In this document: in pieces, positions 1 to 8,078 of the stretch | Position numbering within the stretch: position 1 is the first letter of the stretch | Layout: each line of letters opens with the position of its first letter | NCBI RefSeq assembly: GCF_014489575.1 | Contig: NZ_CP060789.1 | Span: 434,001-498,000, forward strand | Source of the DNA: Tessaracoccus defluvii | GTDB taxonomy: Bacteria > Actinomycetota > Actinomycetes > Propionibacteriales > Propionibacteriaceae | Direction of reading: 5' to 3' | DNA: 64,000 nucleotides | The notes under the pieces: model-generated | Seen by the model: only the letters and a program-made list of their open reading frames with translations | What the model was told of the DNA's origin: nothing | Database searches by the model: none | Translations under genes and position numbers: made by a program

Positions 1-2
1 GT

Positions 3-374
3 GAGGAGACCCTCGACGGCGCCTCGTGGCAGGAGCTCGGGGTCAAGGACATGGCGGGCCACGAGTACGGTCACCACCTGCAGGCACAGGCCGGAATGTT
101 CCAGGCCGAGTGGGAGATCGACGGCGGCAACGAGTCGGCCCGGCGACTCGAGCTGCAGGCCAGCTGCTTCGGCTACGCGATGATCGGCCAGGACACGTCG
201 TATGAGATGACCCCCGAGCTGTTCGGGTCGATCGAGCCGTACCTGCGGGCCGTGATCGAGGACGGCATCCACGGATCCAAGGATTCGCTCGCCTACTGGG
301 GGCTCCGGGGGCTGTACTCGACGAGCCTGGGCAACTGCAACACGTGGACCGTCTCCGGCGACGAGGTCGACTAG
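3..374 (+). CDS. Neutral zinc metallopeptidase (YpfJ-like), 3' part
   Basis: The C-terminal 123 residues of a gene that starts before the window. The HEYGHH zinc-binding motif (HExxH type) lies about 18 residues into the visible part. It is followed by ARRLELQASCFGYAMIG, where the downstream acidic residue fits the third zinc ligand of the YpfJ/neutral zinc metallopeptidase family. These are usually secreted or membrane-anchored, but the N-terminus is not visible. Its stop codon overlaps the stop of the convergent GH3 gene by 4 bp. Substrate unknown. Confidence 0.85.
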   Translation, partial: EETLDGASWQELGVKDMAGHEYGHHLQAQAGMFQAEWEIDGGNESARRLELQASCFGYAMIGQDTSYEMTPELFGSIEPYLRAVIEDGIHGSKDSLAYWGLRGLYSTSLGNCNTWTVSGDEVD

Positions 375-2185
375 CAGCGCCACCCGGCCGCGAACAACGG
401 ATCGTCGAAGCCGGGGCGGTCCTCCGGGTGCGCGCGCACGTCGTCCATCGACCGGGGAAGGTCGAAGGGCAGCACGCCGACGGGCTCCACGACACCGGTG
501 AGGGCGTCGACGAGGGCATGGTCGTTGGTGCCGAAGTCGGCCACCAGCACGTCGGCCACGTCGACCAGGTCGCTCAGGACCGCGGGCCGGTCGAGGAAGA
601 CGTCGACGATGAGCGGGCAGGCCTCGGCGATGCGGGCCAGTCGCCAGCGCAGGCCCGGCGGAAAGGCGAGCGATCCCTGGTGGAACCAGGACTCGAGGAA
701 CAGGTCGTCGCGGTGCTCCCACGGAGCCTGGAGCCGGACCACCGCCAGCGTCGCGTCCGCCGGATCGGCCACCACCGTCCCGAGGCGCGCGGCTGCGTCG
801 GGGGCGATCCCCTCGACGTAGACGCGCTGCGTGCCGCCGAGCGGCAGCCGGTCGCGGCCGGTGAGGACGGTGACGGAGGCGGCCTGTGCCCGGTGTCCCT
901 CCGCCACGAACTCCGCGGCCCCGACGACTGCGGACGCGGCGTCCTCGTCCACGAACGGATCGTCGAACAGGCCGAGCCGGAACTTGACGTCCAGGATCCG
1001 CCGCACGGAGTCGTCGATACGGGACTCGGCGACCCGGCCCGATCCGACCAGGTCGATGAGCAGGTCCACGCACTCCTCACCGCCGAACTGGTCGCAGCCG
1101 GCGGCCAACAGGGCCTCGAGCCGACCCGCCGGATCGAGGTGTTCCACGCCCCAGGCGCGGGCGGGAAGGACCTGGCCGCCGACGTGGTTGTCGTTGATCA
1201 GCTCCCAGTCCGAGAGCACCACGCCGGTGAAGCCGAGCTCGCCCCGCAGCAGGTCTCCGATGATGGGGCGGTTGTAGCCGAAGCCGACCTCGGCGGCGTC
1301 GATACCGCGCAGGGTCAGCCCGATCGGCTTGGAGTAGTACGGCATCACGGCGGTGACGCCTGCGGCGATCGCGGCCGGGAACGGCTCAAGATGTGCCTCC
1401 CCACTGCCGCTGGGGTAGGAGGCTTCCGCCCCGTACGGGAAATGGGAGTCCTCGCCGTCGCGGACGGCGCCGCCGCCGGGGAAGTGCTTCGCCGTACACG
1501 CGACGCTCCCTGGGCCGAGGGCCGGGCCCTGCATGCCCTCCAGGTAGGCCACGCCGAGCGCAGAGACGACGGCCGGATCCTGCCCGAAGGTCTGGGCCTG
1601 CCGGGCCCAGCGCGGCTCGGTGGCCAGGTCGAGCGTCGGGTGCAGGGCGGCGCGGAGCCCGACGGCGGTGTACTCCTGCCGGGCGATGTCGGCGAAGCGA
1701 CGCACCAGGTCGGGGTCGCGCAGTGCGGCGAGACCGAGCATCTCGGGCCATTGCGAGAAGGCACCCGCCGCGAAGCTGGCCCCCGCGTTCTCGGCGAAGG
1801 AGTGGCGGGGATCGGAGGAGACGGTCACCGGGATGCCGTGCGGGGTGGTCTCGGCGAGTTCCTGCAGCGCGTTGTTCCAGCGGGCGGCGCTGCGTGCGTC
1901 GCCCAGCTGGTGCACGTTGAAGTGGTTCATCAGCTTGCCGGTGACCACCGTGGTGGTCGCCGACTTGCTGATGGCTCCCGCGCCCTCCACCAGCGCCCCC
2001 TCGGGGCCTGACTCGATCACGGTCTGGAACATGCAGCCGACCTTCTCCGCGAGCGACAGGCGCCCGAGAAGATCGGCCACGCGTTCGTCGACCCCGAGCC
2101 GGGGATCCTCGTACGGATCGAGGACGCCGTTGCCGTTCAGATCCCGGAAGACGACGCCGTCGGGGGTGGTGATGCGGGGGAGCAC
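371..2185 (-). CDS. GH3 beta-glucosidase, probably acting on sophorose/beta-1,2-gluco-oligosaccharides
   Basis: A 604-aa glycoside hydrolase family 3 protein. The TIM-barrel domain carries KHFPGGG at about 233-239. The nucleophile motif VVLSDWE is at 322-328, with Asp326 as the expected nucleophile, and the (alpha/beta) sandwich domain follows. It has no signal peptide, so it should be cytoplasmic. The GTG start sits 6 nt after AAGGAG. It is last in the row binding protein-permease-permease-GH144-GH3, with 10 nt separating it from the GH144 gene. Family knowledge: in Listeria innocua a GH3 enzyme acts on sophorose beside a GH94 1,2-beta-oligoglucan phosphorylase. The same partners occur here, so I infer release of glucose from imported sophorose. 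The linkage is inferred from context and not readable from the sequence. Confidence 0.88.
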   Translation of the reverse strand: MLPRITTPDGVVFRDLNGNGVLDPYEDPRLGVDERVADLLGRLSLAEKVGCMFQTVIESGPEGALVEGAGAISKSATTTVVTGKLMNHFNVHQLGDARSAARWNNALQELAETTPHGIPVTVSSDPRHSFAENAGASFAAGAFSQWPEMLGLAALRDPDLVRRFADIARQEYTAVGLRAALHPTLDLATEPRWARQAQTFGQDPAVVSALGVAYLEGMQGPALGPGSVACTAKHFPGGGAVRDGEDSHFPYGAEASYPSGSGEAHLEPFPAAIAAGVTAVMPYYSKPIGLTLRGIDAAEVGFGYNRPIIGDLLRGELGFTGVVLSDWELINDNHVGGQVLPARAWGVEHLDPAGRLEALLAAGCDQFGGEECVDLLIDLVGSGRVAESRIDDSVRRILDVKFRLGLFDDPFVDEDAASAVVGAAEFVAEGHRAQAASVTVLTGRDRLPLGGTQRVYVEGIAPDAAARLGTVVADPADATLAVVRLQAPWEHRDDLFLESWFHQGSLAFPPGLRWRLARIAEACPLIVDVFLDRPAVLSDLVDVADVLVADFGTNDHALVDALTGVVEPVGVLPFDLPRSMDDVRAHPEDRPGFDDPLFAAGWRC

Positions 2186-2195
2186 GGGTTCTCCT

Positions 2196-3706
2196 TCAGT
2201 CGGTGGGGGCGAACACCTCGGGGGCGATCACCGGGCGGACATGCCTGGCCACCTCGCCCTGCGTGAAGTAGCGGCGAAGTCCGCCGTCGGTCAGAACGTT
2301 ACCGAGGGCGCCGAGGATCATGGCCTGATCGAGGGCAAGATAGCGCTTCGCCACCTGTCCTGAGCGGGTCGCGATCGCGTCGTAGAAGCCGCCGGGACCG
2401 TAGGAGTCGAAGTCGCGTTCGATGGCGACCAGGTTGCTGATCGCCGCCTCCCGGTCGTGCATCATGGCCAGGAACGCAGCGTGCGGCGTGACGACCCCGT
2501 CGCCGTAGGTCGGGTCCGGGTTCTCCCTGGTCCGGTCGGTGTGCTCGATGTCGGAGAAGTAGCCGTCCGGCTTCAGCCCGAGCGCGTCGACGCCCCATTC
2601 GGAATACCCGCCGGCCGGGTGGCTGGCCGGGGAGAAGCCCCAGTAGCCGTAGGCGTCGAGGCCATGCTGCCGCTGGACGGCGACGTGGCGGGGGTGGTTC
2701 TTCCCCCAGGAGTCCGGCGCCCAGATCTCCTCGGGCACGAACACATTGGGCATCAGCTCCTCGAACATGGAGCCTCCCCACCCGGGGACGGTGCGGTGCC
2801 CCAGGTAGTCGTAGGCGCCCTCGTAGACGTCGACCCCGAGGTAGGTGTGCCACTCGCCGACGGGGATGATCTCCTGCCAGTCCCAGTCCGGCGGGAACGT
2901 GCGCCACGCCTGGTAGTACGACTCCGGCGGCACCTGCTGCTTGGCGATGCCCAGATAGGTGGTGATGCGGGTCTCGGAGACGATCGTGTCGTAGTGGTGG
3001 TCGCGGGTGTACCAGACGTTGCGGCCCTCGCCGATCAGGTCACGGGCGACGGTGGGGGCGGGGACGGGAGCCGCGTCGGCTCATCGAGGTAGTAGCCGCC
3101 GTAGTTGAGGTACGGCTTGGAGTTCGTCGGGTCGGCGAAGACGTCGAAGCGCATCGCGTCGAACAGGTCGCCGGCGAGCTTCCGGTTCCCGCCCGAACCG
3201 TTGCGCACGACCAGTAGCGCCGCGCCGAGCCAGGCGGCGTCGACGGAGGAGACGAACGGCTCGACCGGGTTGCCGTCATCGGGCCAGCTGGTGAGGGCGG
3301 TTCCGTCACGCGGGTCGTACCAGTTGAAGTACATGCCCGCCGCCTCGTGGTGGCGCATGGTGGTCAGGGTGCGCAGGGTGGTGCGGATGCGGTTGTTGGC
3401 CTCGCCGTTGTTGATGATCCCGAGGTCGCGGGCCACCAGGGTGCTCCACAGGTAGCCGCCGATGTTCGTCGGCGACGTGTAGTGCGCCGCAGTGGTCAGC
3501 GTGCCGTCGATGTTGTCGGTGACCAGGCCCGTTCTCGGATCGGCCATGGCGGCCATGGACGTCCACGTGTCGCGGGCCCACCGCAGCAGGGTGCTCCGGG
3601 TGGCGGGATCGGCGGCGGCGAACCGGGGGAGCGTCGCCGCGGCGGCGACACCGAGGCCGCCGGCCAGGACGGTTCTGCGGGTGATGGGACGGATGTTGCG
3701 GGGCAT
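2196..3706 (-). CDS. Exported GH144-like endo-beta-1,2-glucanase (Glycoamylase fold, PF10091); one frameshift
   Basis: Two reading frames together make a protein of about 503 aa. The first frame runs 3706 to ~3060 and starts with a twin-arginine signal (TRRTVLAGGL, AAAAT, then an A-D-P cleavage region). The second runs from ~3065 to 2196 and has GYWGFSPASHPAGGYSEWGV, typical of the PF10091/GH144 alpha/alpha-barrel family. The shift is a loss of one base in a G/C-rich stretch near 3055-3072; restoring it gives a continuous protein across LNYGGYYLDEP and VARDLIGEGRNVWYT. Start: ATG 6 nt after AAGGAGGG. GH144 enzymes cut beta-1,2-glucan into sophorooligosaccharides. With the adjacent importer and GH94/GH3 enzymes this would be the extracellular step. 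PF10091 also contains uncharacterised members, so activity is inferred. Confidence 0.75.
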
Positions 3707-3728
3707 GACTGCCCTCCTTGAGGTCTCG

Positions 3729-4559
3729 TTACTTGATCCCGGTGGTGGCGATTCCTTCGATGAAGCGCTTCTGGAAGAGAAGGAAGACGACGAGGACGGG
3801 CAGCACGACGATGGTGGCGCCCGCCATGAGGAGGCCGTACTCGGTCTGGTTCTGCCCCGTGGAGTACAGCGCGAGAGCCACGGGGAGCGTGTAGGAGTCG
3901 TTCGTCTGGGCCACGACGAGCGGCCACAGGAAGTTGTTCCAACTGCCGAGGAAGGTCAGGATCCCGAGGGTGGCCATCGCCGGCCCCAGCAGCGGGAGGA
4001 TGATGCGGAAGAAGATCTTCAGCTCGCCCGCGCCGTCGATGCGCCCGGCCTCGACCAGATCCTTGGGCAGGCCGCTGATGAACTGCCGCATGAGGAACAC
4101 GCCGAAGGGCCCCACCAGGAACGGCAGGATCAGCCCCGGCAGCGTGTTGGCCAGGCCCATGTTGGCGACCAGCACGAAGAGCGGGACGAAGGTGACGACG
4201 CCGGGGATCATCAGGGTGGCCAGGATGAGGGCGAAGATGACCTTCTTGCCGCGGAAGTTGAGCATCGCCAACGCGTAGCCGACGGCCGAGCAGAAGAGCA
4301 GATTGCCTGCGGTCACGGTGACGGCGACGATGGTCGAGTTGGCGAAGTAGGTGCCGAAGGACAGTCGTGAGAACAGCTGGACGAAGTTGTCCAGCGTCGG
4401 GGACTCCGGCAACCAGGTGGGCGGCACGCGCCGCAGTTCGGCGCTGCTCTTGAAGGAGCCCAGCGCCATCCACACGAACGGGGTGACGACGACCAGCAGG
4501 GCGATGGTGAGCAGCAGGTAGAGCCACCAGCGGCGGCGGAAGCTGTTGTCTGCGAACAT
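3729..4559 (-). CDS. Carbohydrate ABC transporter permease (MalG-type)
   Basis: A 276-aa inner-membrane permease of the CUT1 class with about six transmembrane segments. The EAA loop reads EAGRIDGAGELKIFFRIILP at about 189-208, the contact site for the ATPase. It is the second permease of the importer: the first permease ends 3 nt upstream and the GH144 gene begins about 22 nt downstream. No ATP-binding subunit is encoded in the locus. CUT1 importers often share a genome-wide MsiK-type ATPase, so this absence is expected in actinobacteria. Probable cargo is sophorooligosaccharides, from context only. Confidence 0.92.
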   Translation of the reverse strand: MFADNSFRRRWWLYLLLTIALLVVVTPFVWMALGSFKSSAELRRVPPTWLPESPTLDNFVQLFSRLSFGTYFANSTIVAVTVTAGNLLFCSAVGYALAMLNFRGKKVIFALILATLMIPGVVTFVPLFVLVANMGLANTLPGLILPFLVGPFGVFLMRQFISGLPKDLVEAGRIDGAGELKIFFRIILPLLGPAMATLGILTFLGSWNNFLWPLVVAQTNDSYTLPVALALYSTGQNQTEYGLLMAGATIVVLPVLVVFLLFQKRFIEGIATTGIK

Positions 4560-4562
4560 GCC

Positions 4563-5513
4563 TCAGTCCTCCTTGCCGGACAGGAAGCGGAACTGCAGCG
4601 CTGTGACGATCGCGATGACGAGGAAGATCAGGTAGCTGAGCGCCGCCGCGTAGCCGTAGTTGCCGAAACTGAACTGCTGATACGTGAACATCGATGCCGA
4701 GACGGTCGTGTTCAGCGGGCCGCCCTTCGTCATCACGAACGGTTCCTCGAAGAACTGCAGGTAGCCGATGGTGGTCGTCACCGTGACGAACAGCATCGTG
4801 GGCCGCAGGATCGGAAGCACCACGAACCGGAAGCGCTGCCAGGCGTTGGCGCCGTCGATCGCGGAGGCCTCCAGCAGCTGGGTCGGCACCGACTGCAGCC
4901 CGGCGAGGAAGATGATCATCCCGGTGCCGAAGTTGCGCCAGACGGCCATGGCGATGAGCGAGGGCATGGCCCACGTCGTCGACCCGAGCCAGTTCGGCCC
5001 GTCGATGCCGACCCAGCCGAGGACGGTGTTGACGAGGCCGGAGTCGGGGTGCAGCAGGAACCGCCAGACGACGGCGACGGCGACGATCGACGTGATCACC
5101 GGCGTGTAGAAGCCGAGCCGGAACACGGCTCGCAGCCGCGAGATCCCGTTGTTCAGTGCGAGGGCGGCGGCCAGGGCCACGAGGATGGTCAGCGGGACAC
5201 CAACCACGACGAAGTAGGCCGTGTTGAAGGCCGCCTGCTGGAACATCGGGTCGCCGAACGCCTTGACGAACTGGTCGAACCAGACGAAGTCGACCGCGAA
5301 CGGGGTGCGGAGGTCCTTGTTACGGATGTCGGTGAACGCGAAGAACACCGACTGGATCACCGGCCAGGCGGTGAACACCAGAAACAGGAGCAGGAACGGC
5401 AGCGTGAGCAGCCATCCCGCCCGCTCCTCGAGCCGGGCGCCGCCGGAGCGGCCCCGGCCGGAGGAGCGGCCGGCCGAACCCCGCTGCGGGGCGAGCGCAG
5501 TCGGGGCCGTCAT
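4563..5513 (-). CDS. Carbohydrate ABC transporter permease (MalF-type)
   Basis: A 316-aa CUT1 permease. It has a basic, disordered N-terminus (about 35 residues rich in Gly, Arg and Ser) followed by six predicted transmembrane segments. The EAA motif is EASAIDGANAWQRFRFVVLP. It starts 2 nt after the stop of the binding-protein gene and ends 3 nt before the next permease, so the three transporter parts are translationally packed. It works as a heterodimer with the downstream permease. Confidence 0.92.
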   Translation of the reverse strand: MTAPTALAPQRGSAGRSSGRGRSGGARLEERAGWLLTLPFLLLFLVFTAWPVIQSVFFAFTDIRNKDLRTPFAVDFVWFDQFVKAFGDPMFQQAAFNTAYFVVVGVPLTILVALAAALALNNGISRLRAVFRLGFYTPVITSIVAVAVVWRFLLHPDSGLVNTVLGWVGIDGPNWLGSTTWAMPSLIAMAVWRNFGTGMIIFLAGLQSVPTQLLEASAIDGANAWQRFRFVVLPILRPTMLFVTVTTTIGYLQFFEEPFVMTKGGPLNTTVSASMFTYQQFSFGNYGYAAALSYLIFLVIAIVTALQFRFLSGKED

Positions 5514-5515
5514 GA

Positions 5516-6807
5516 CTACTGCCCGGTACCGATCGAGTCGGCCTGCGCCTGGACGGCCTTCATGGCCTCGGCGCCGGCGCGACCCTCCTTCGCCACCTTC
5601 TCGATCTCGTTGTCGAAGGCCGCGATGACCTGCTCGAAGCTCGGGAACGTCGGGGGACCTTCGCCGTCTCGAGGGCGACGCCGAACTTCGCCAGCTTCTC
5701 GTCCTGCTTCAGCGAGTCGTCGTCCCAGGCGGACGAGACGGACGGAAGATCGCTCGTCAGCGCGTACCACTTGACCTGGGTCTCGGGCTGCGAGAGCCAC
5801 TCGACCAGCGTCCAGGCCGCGTCACGGCTCTTGGTGTTCTTGAAGACCGCCAGGTTGGAGCCTCCGATGAACGAAGCGGACTCGGCGCCGTTGGCAGTGG
5901 GGATCGGCGCGACGTCGTACTTGTCGGCGAATGCGTCATCGCCTTCCTCGGCCGCGAGATCCTCGACTAGGCTCATCATCCACGGACCGGAGATGAACAT
6001 CGGAACGGTGCCGGCGACGAAGTCGGCCTCGGTCTGACCCTCCGGCGGGTTCGGGTTGGCGATCTCGTCGGTGAAGTACGAGCCGTAGTAGTCGACGGCG
6101 GCTGCCATCTCCGGGGTGTCGAACGTGTAGCCCTTGTCGTCGGCGATCTCGGCGCCAGCGGACCAGGCGAGCGGAACGACCGTCTGCCAGGACCCGGTGC
6201 GGCCCGGCTGGAGGCTGATGCCCCAGCTCACGCCGTCCTGTCCCTTCATGGAGGCGGCCATCGCCTTGAAGCCCTCCTGGTCGGTGGGGACGTCGGTGAC
6301 GCCCGCCGCCTCAGCGATGTCGGTGCGGTAGTAGACCATGCGGGTCTCCACGTACCAGGGGACCCCGTACGACGTGCCGTCGACGACGGTGGTGTCCTGG
6401 GCGCCGGGGAAGAAGACGCTGGAGTCGATCGAGCCCGGCGTGGGGTCGAGGGCATCCATGCCGGCGAACTCACCCATCCAGGTCGTGCCGACCATCGCCA
6501 CGTCCGGCGTGGTGCCGGCGGTGATGGAGTTGACGAACTTGTCGTGTGCCGAGTCCCAGGGGACGGGGGTGACATTGACGGTGATGCCGGGGTTGGCCGC
6601 CGTGAACTCCTTGACGAGCTCCGGCAGCTTCTCGCCTTCGGCGCCCATCGCCCACACCTCGAGCGTGCCCGTCGCATTGGCGGTATCGACGGCCTTGCCC
6701 GTCGTGGACTGCGTGTCGCCCGGGGTGGTGCCCGTGTCGCGGCCACATCCACTCAGGGCGAGCGCGGTCCCGGCCGCCAGAGCGATCAACTTGATGCCGA
6801 GTCGCAT
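5516..6807 (-). CDS. Sugar-binding lipoprotein of the ABC importer; one frameshift
   Basis: About 430 aa after correction. An N-terminal lipoprotein signal ends in LALSGC, so Cys21 would be lipidated. The rest is an extracellular solute-binding protein of family 1 (VWAMGAEGEKLPELVKEFTA and FISGPWMMSLVEDL are typical). The frame is lost near 5655-5665 by one missing base in a G/C run; the true C-terminus reads from GPPTFPSFEQV to the stop at 5516. Start: ATG 5 nt after AGGAGG. It is first in the importer operon, behind a promoter and a LacI operator at 6906-6951. It captures the imported oligosaccharide; a beta-1,2-linked ligand is inferred from neighbours. Confidence 0.88.
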
Positions 6808-6905
6808 GGTTCCTCCTATTGCTCTGGTCCAGGCCTGGGGGTGGCGTCACTACGGGTGATGGTCCGGAGGGACGACAGTGGGCCTTGACCGGTCGGCGCG
6901 CCTTC

Positions 6906-6917
6906 GTAAGCGCTTAC
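6906..6917. promoter_or_regulatory. LacI-family operator upstream of the importer operon
   Basis: A perfect 12-bp palindrome, GTAAGCGCTTAC, lying 5 bp downstream of the -10 hexamer of the importer promoter. The identical 12 bp recurs at 8058-8069 upstream of the GH94 gene. The sequence fits the classic LacI/GalR-type core (AAGCGCTT), and the regulator gene sits between the two copies. Confidence 0.85.
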
Positions 6918-6922
6918 AAAGG

Positions 6923-6951
6923 ACGCTACACGGGGAGGTCGGGGTGCGCAA
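6923..6951 (-). promoter_or_regulatory. Probable promoter of the importer/GH144/GH3 operon
   Basis: On the minus strand, TTGCGC (6946-6951) and TAGCGT (6923-6928) are separated by exactly 17 bp. The predicted transcription start falls in the LacI palindrome at 6906-6917, so repressor binding would block initiation directly. Confidence 0.55.
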
Positions 6952-6968
6952 GGGTTCCGCGAAACTCC

Positions 6969-7976
6969 TCAGGAGCAGCCGCAGGACTGCCGCAGGATCA
7001 CGGAGGTGGCAAGGCGGCGCGGAGCGACGGGTTCCTCCCGGTGTCCCAGGAGGTGGGAGATGTGGTTGACGACCAGCTCGCCCAGGTCGCGCACGGGCTG
7101 TCGGACGGTGCTGAGTCCCGGTGTCAGATATCGGGCCGCCATCATGTCGTCCCAGCCTGTCACCGAGATCCGACCCGGCACGTCGAGCCCGGACCGGCTG
7201 AGCTCGTGGACCAGCGCCAGCGCCAGCTCGTCATTGGCGCAGACCAGCCCGTCCGCCGTGAGTTCGCCCGCGGCCAGGAACGCGGCCACCCGTCGGCCCT
7301 CGGCCTCGACCGCTTCGCAGCGCAGCGGCTCCGGTGCGGTGAGGCCGCGGCTGGCGTGCGCCGCGCGGAAGCCCAGGTAGCGGCCGGCGATGTCGTCGGC
7401 CGCCGTCGGGTCTCCCACGAACAGCAGCTGCCTGCGCTGATGCGTGTCGATCAGGTGGCCCGTCAGCCTGCTGGCGCTCTCCACGTTCTCGGTGGACAGG
7501 GTCGTGATGTGGGGGTGGCGCGGGCCGGCGACCACCACGACCGGCACCTTGCGGTGCAGTGACTCCAGTGTGGCGGCGCTGACCCCGGTCCCGCTGTGGA
7601 TGGCGAGGGCGTCGACCCGCCCCGCCAGGCGTCGCAGTTCCGCGTCCACGGAGGGCTTGCCCCGGGTCAGGGTCAGCACGATGCTGGCGCCGATCTCGGA
7701 GGCGGCGGACTCGAAGCCGCTGAGGAGTTCGGCGTAGTAGGGGCCGTTCAGCTCGGGAAGGGCGACGGCGACCGCCTCGTTCTGGCGGGCGGCCAGCGAT
7801 CTGGCCGCTCCGTCCGGGACGTAGTTGAGGGCGTCGATGGCGGCGAGCACCCGGGTGCGGGTCGATGCGGCCACGACCTCGGGCCTGCTGATCACGCGGG
7901 AGACGGTCGCGATGGACACGCCCGCGGCCGCCGCGACCTCGTAGATCGTGTGCCGCTTGTGCTGTGCCTGGGGCAT
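6969..7976 (-). CDS. LacI-family transcriptional regulator of the glucan locus
   Basis: 335 aa. The N-terminal helix-turn-helix is TIYEVAAAAGVSIATVSRVIS at about 10-30, followed by the hinge helix (DGAARSLAARQN) and a periplasmic-binding-protein-like sensor domain (type I). The chosen ATG at 7976 lies 5 nt after GGAGGTG; a longer in-frame extension to 8054 would run into the intergenic operator region and lacks a ribosome site. It lies between two copies of GTAAGCGCTTAC that front the importer operon and the divergent GH94 gene, so it most likely represses both until an inducing oligosaccharide is present. The C-terminus ends in CGCS. Confidence 0.93.
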   Translation of the reverse strand: MPQAQHKRHTIYEVAAAAGVSIATVSRVISRPEVVAASTRTRVLAAIDALNYVPDGAARSLAARQNEAVAVALPELNGPYYAELLSGFESAASEIGASIVLTLTRGKPSVDAELRRLAGRVDALAIHSGTGVSAATLESLHRKVPVVVVAGPRHPHITTLSTENVESASRLTGHLIDTHQRRQLLFVGDPTAADDIAGRYLGFRAAHASRGLTAPEPLRCEAVEAEGRRVAAFLAAGELTADGLVCANDELALALVHELSRSGLDVPGRISVTGWDDMMAARYLTPGLSTVRQPVRDLGELVVNHISHLLGHREEPVAPRRLATSVILRQSCGCS

Positions 7977-8032
7977 GGTGCCACCTCCCGGGTCGTGGAC
8001 AGTGCCCGTCGCTAGGTTAGCCCCTGCGATAT

Positions 8033-8061
8033 CTGTCAACGCATTGCGGTCCATCTAGTAA
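8033..8061 (+). promoter_or_regulatory. Possible promoter of the GH94 gene
   Basis: CTGTCA (8033-8038) and TAGTAA (8056-8061) are separated by 17 bp. The -10 overlaps the LacI palindrome. Transcription would begin only about ten bases before the ATG at 8079, making a nearly leaderless mRNA, in keeping with the absence of a clear ribosome site there. Confidence 0.35.
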
Positions 8062-8069
8062 GCGCTTAC
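8058..8069. promoter_or_regulatory. LacI-family operator upstream of the GH94 gene
   Basis: GTAAGCGCTTAC, identical to 6906-6917. It ends 9 bp before the ATG of the GH94 gene and lies 82 bp upstream of the lacI start on the other strand. Bound repressor could therefore control both GH94 and its own gene. Confidence 0.85.
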
Positions 8070-8078
8070 AGTCGGGTC

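Noticed and set aside
344..2011. A 555-codon open frame on the + strand opposite the GH3 gene
   Set aside because: Mirror frame of a high-GC gene; the GH3 frame has recognisable motifs and a ribosome site, this one has neither.
2196..3706. The GH144-like gene as a true pseudogene
   Set aside because: Its single-base loss is of the same kind as those in essential genes of the window, so an error is more likely than inactivation.
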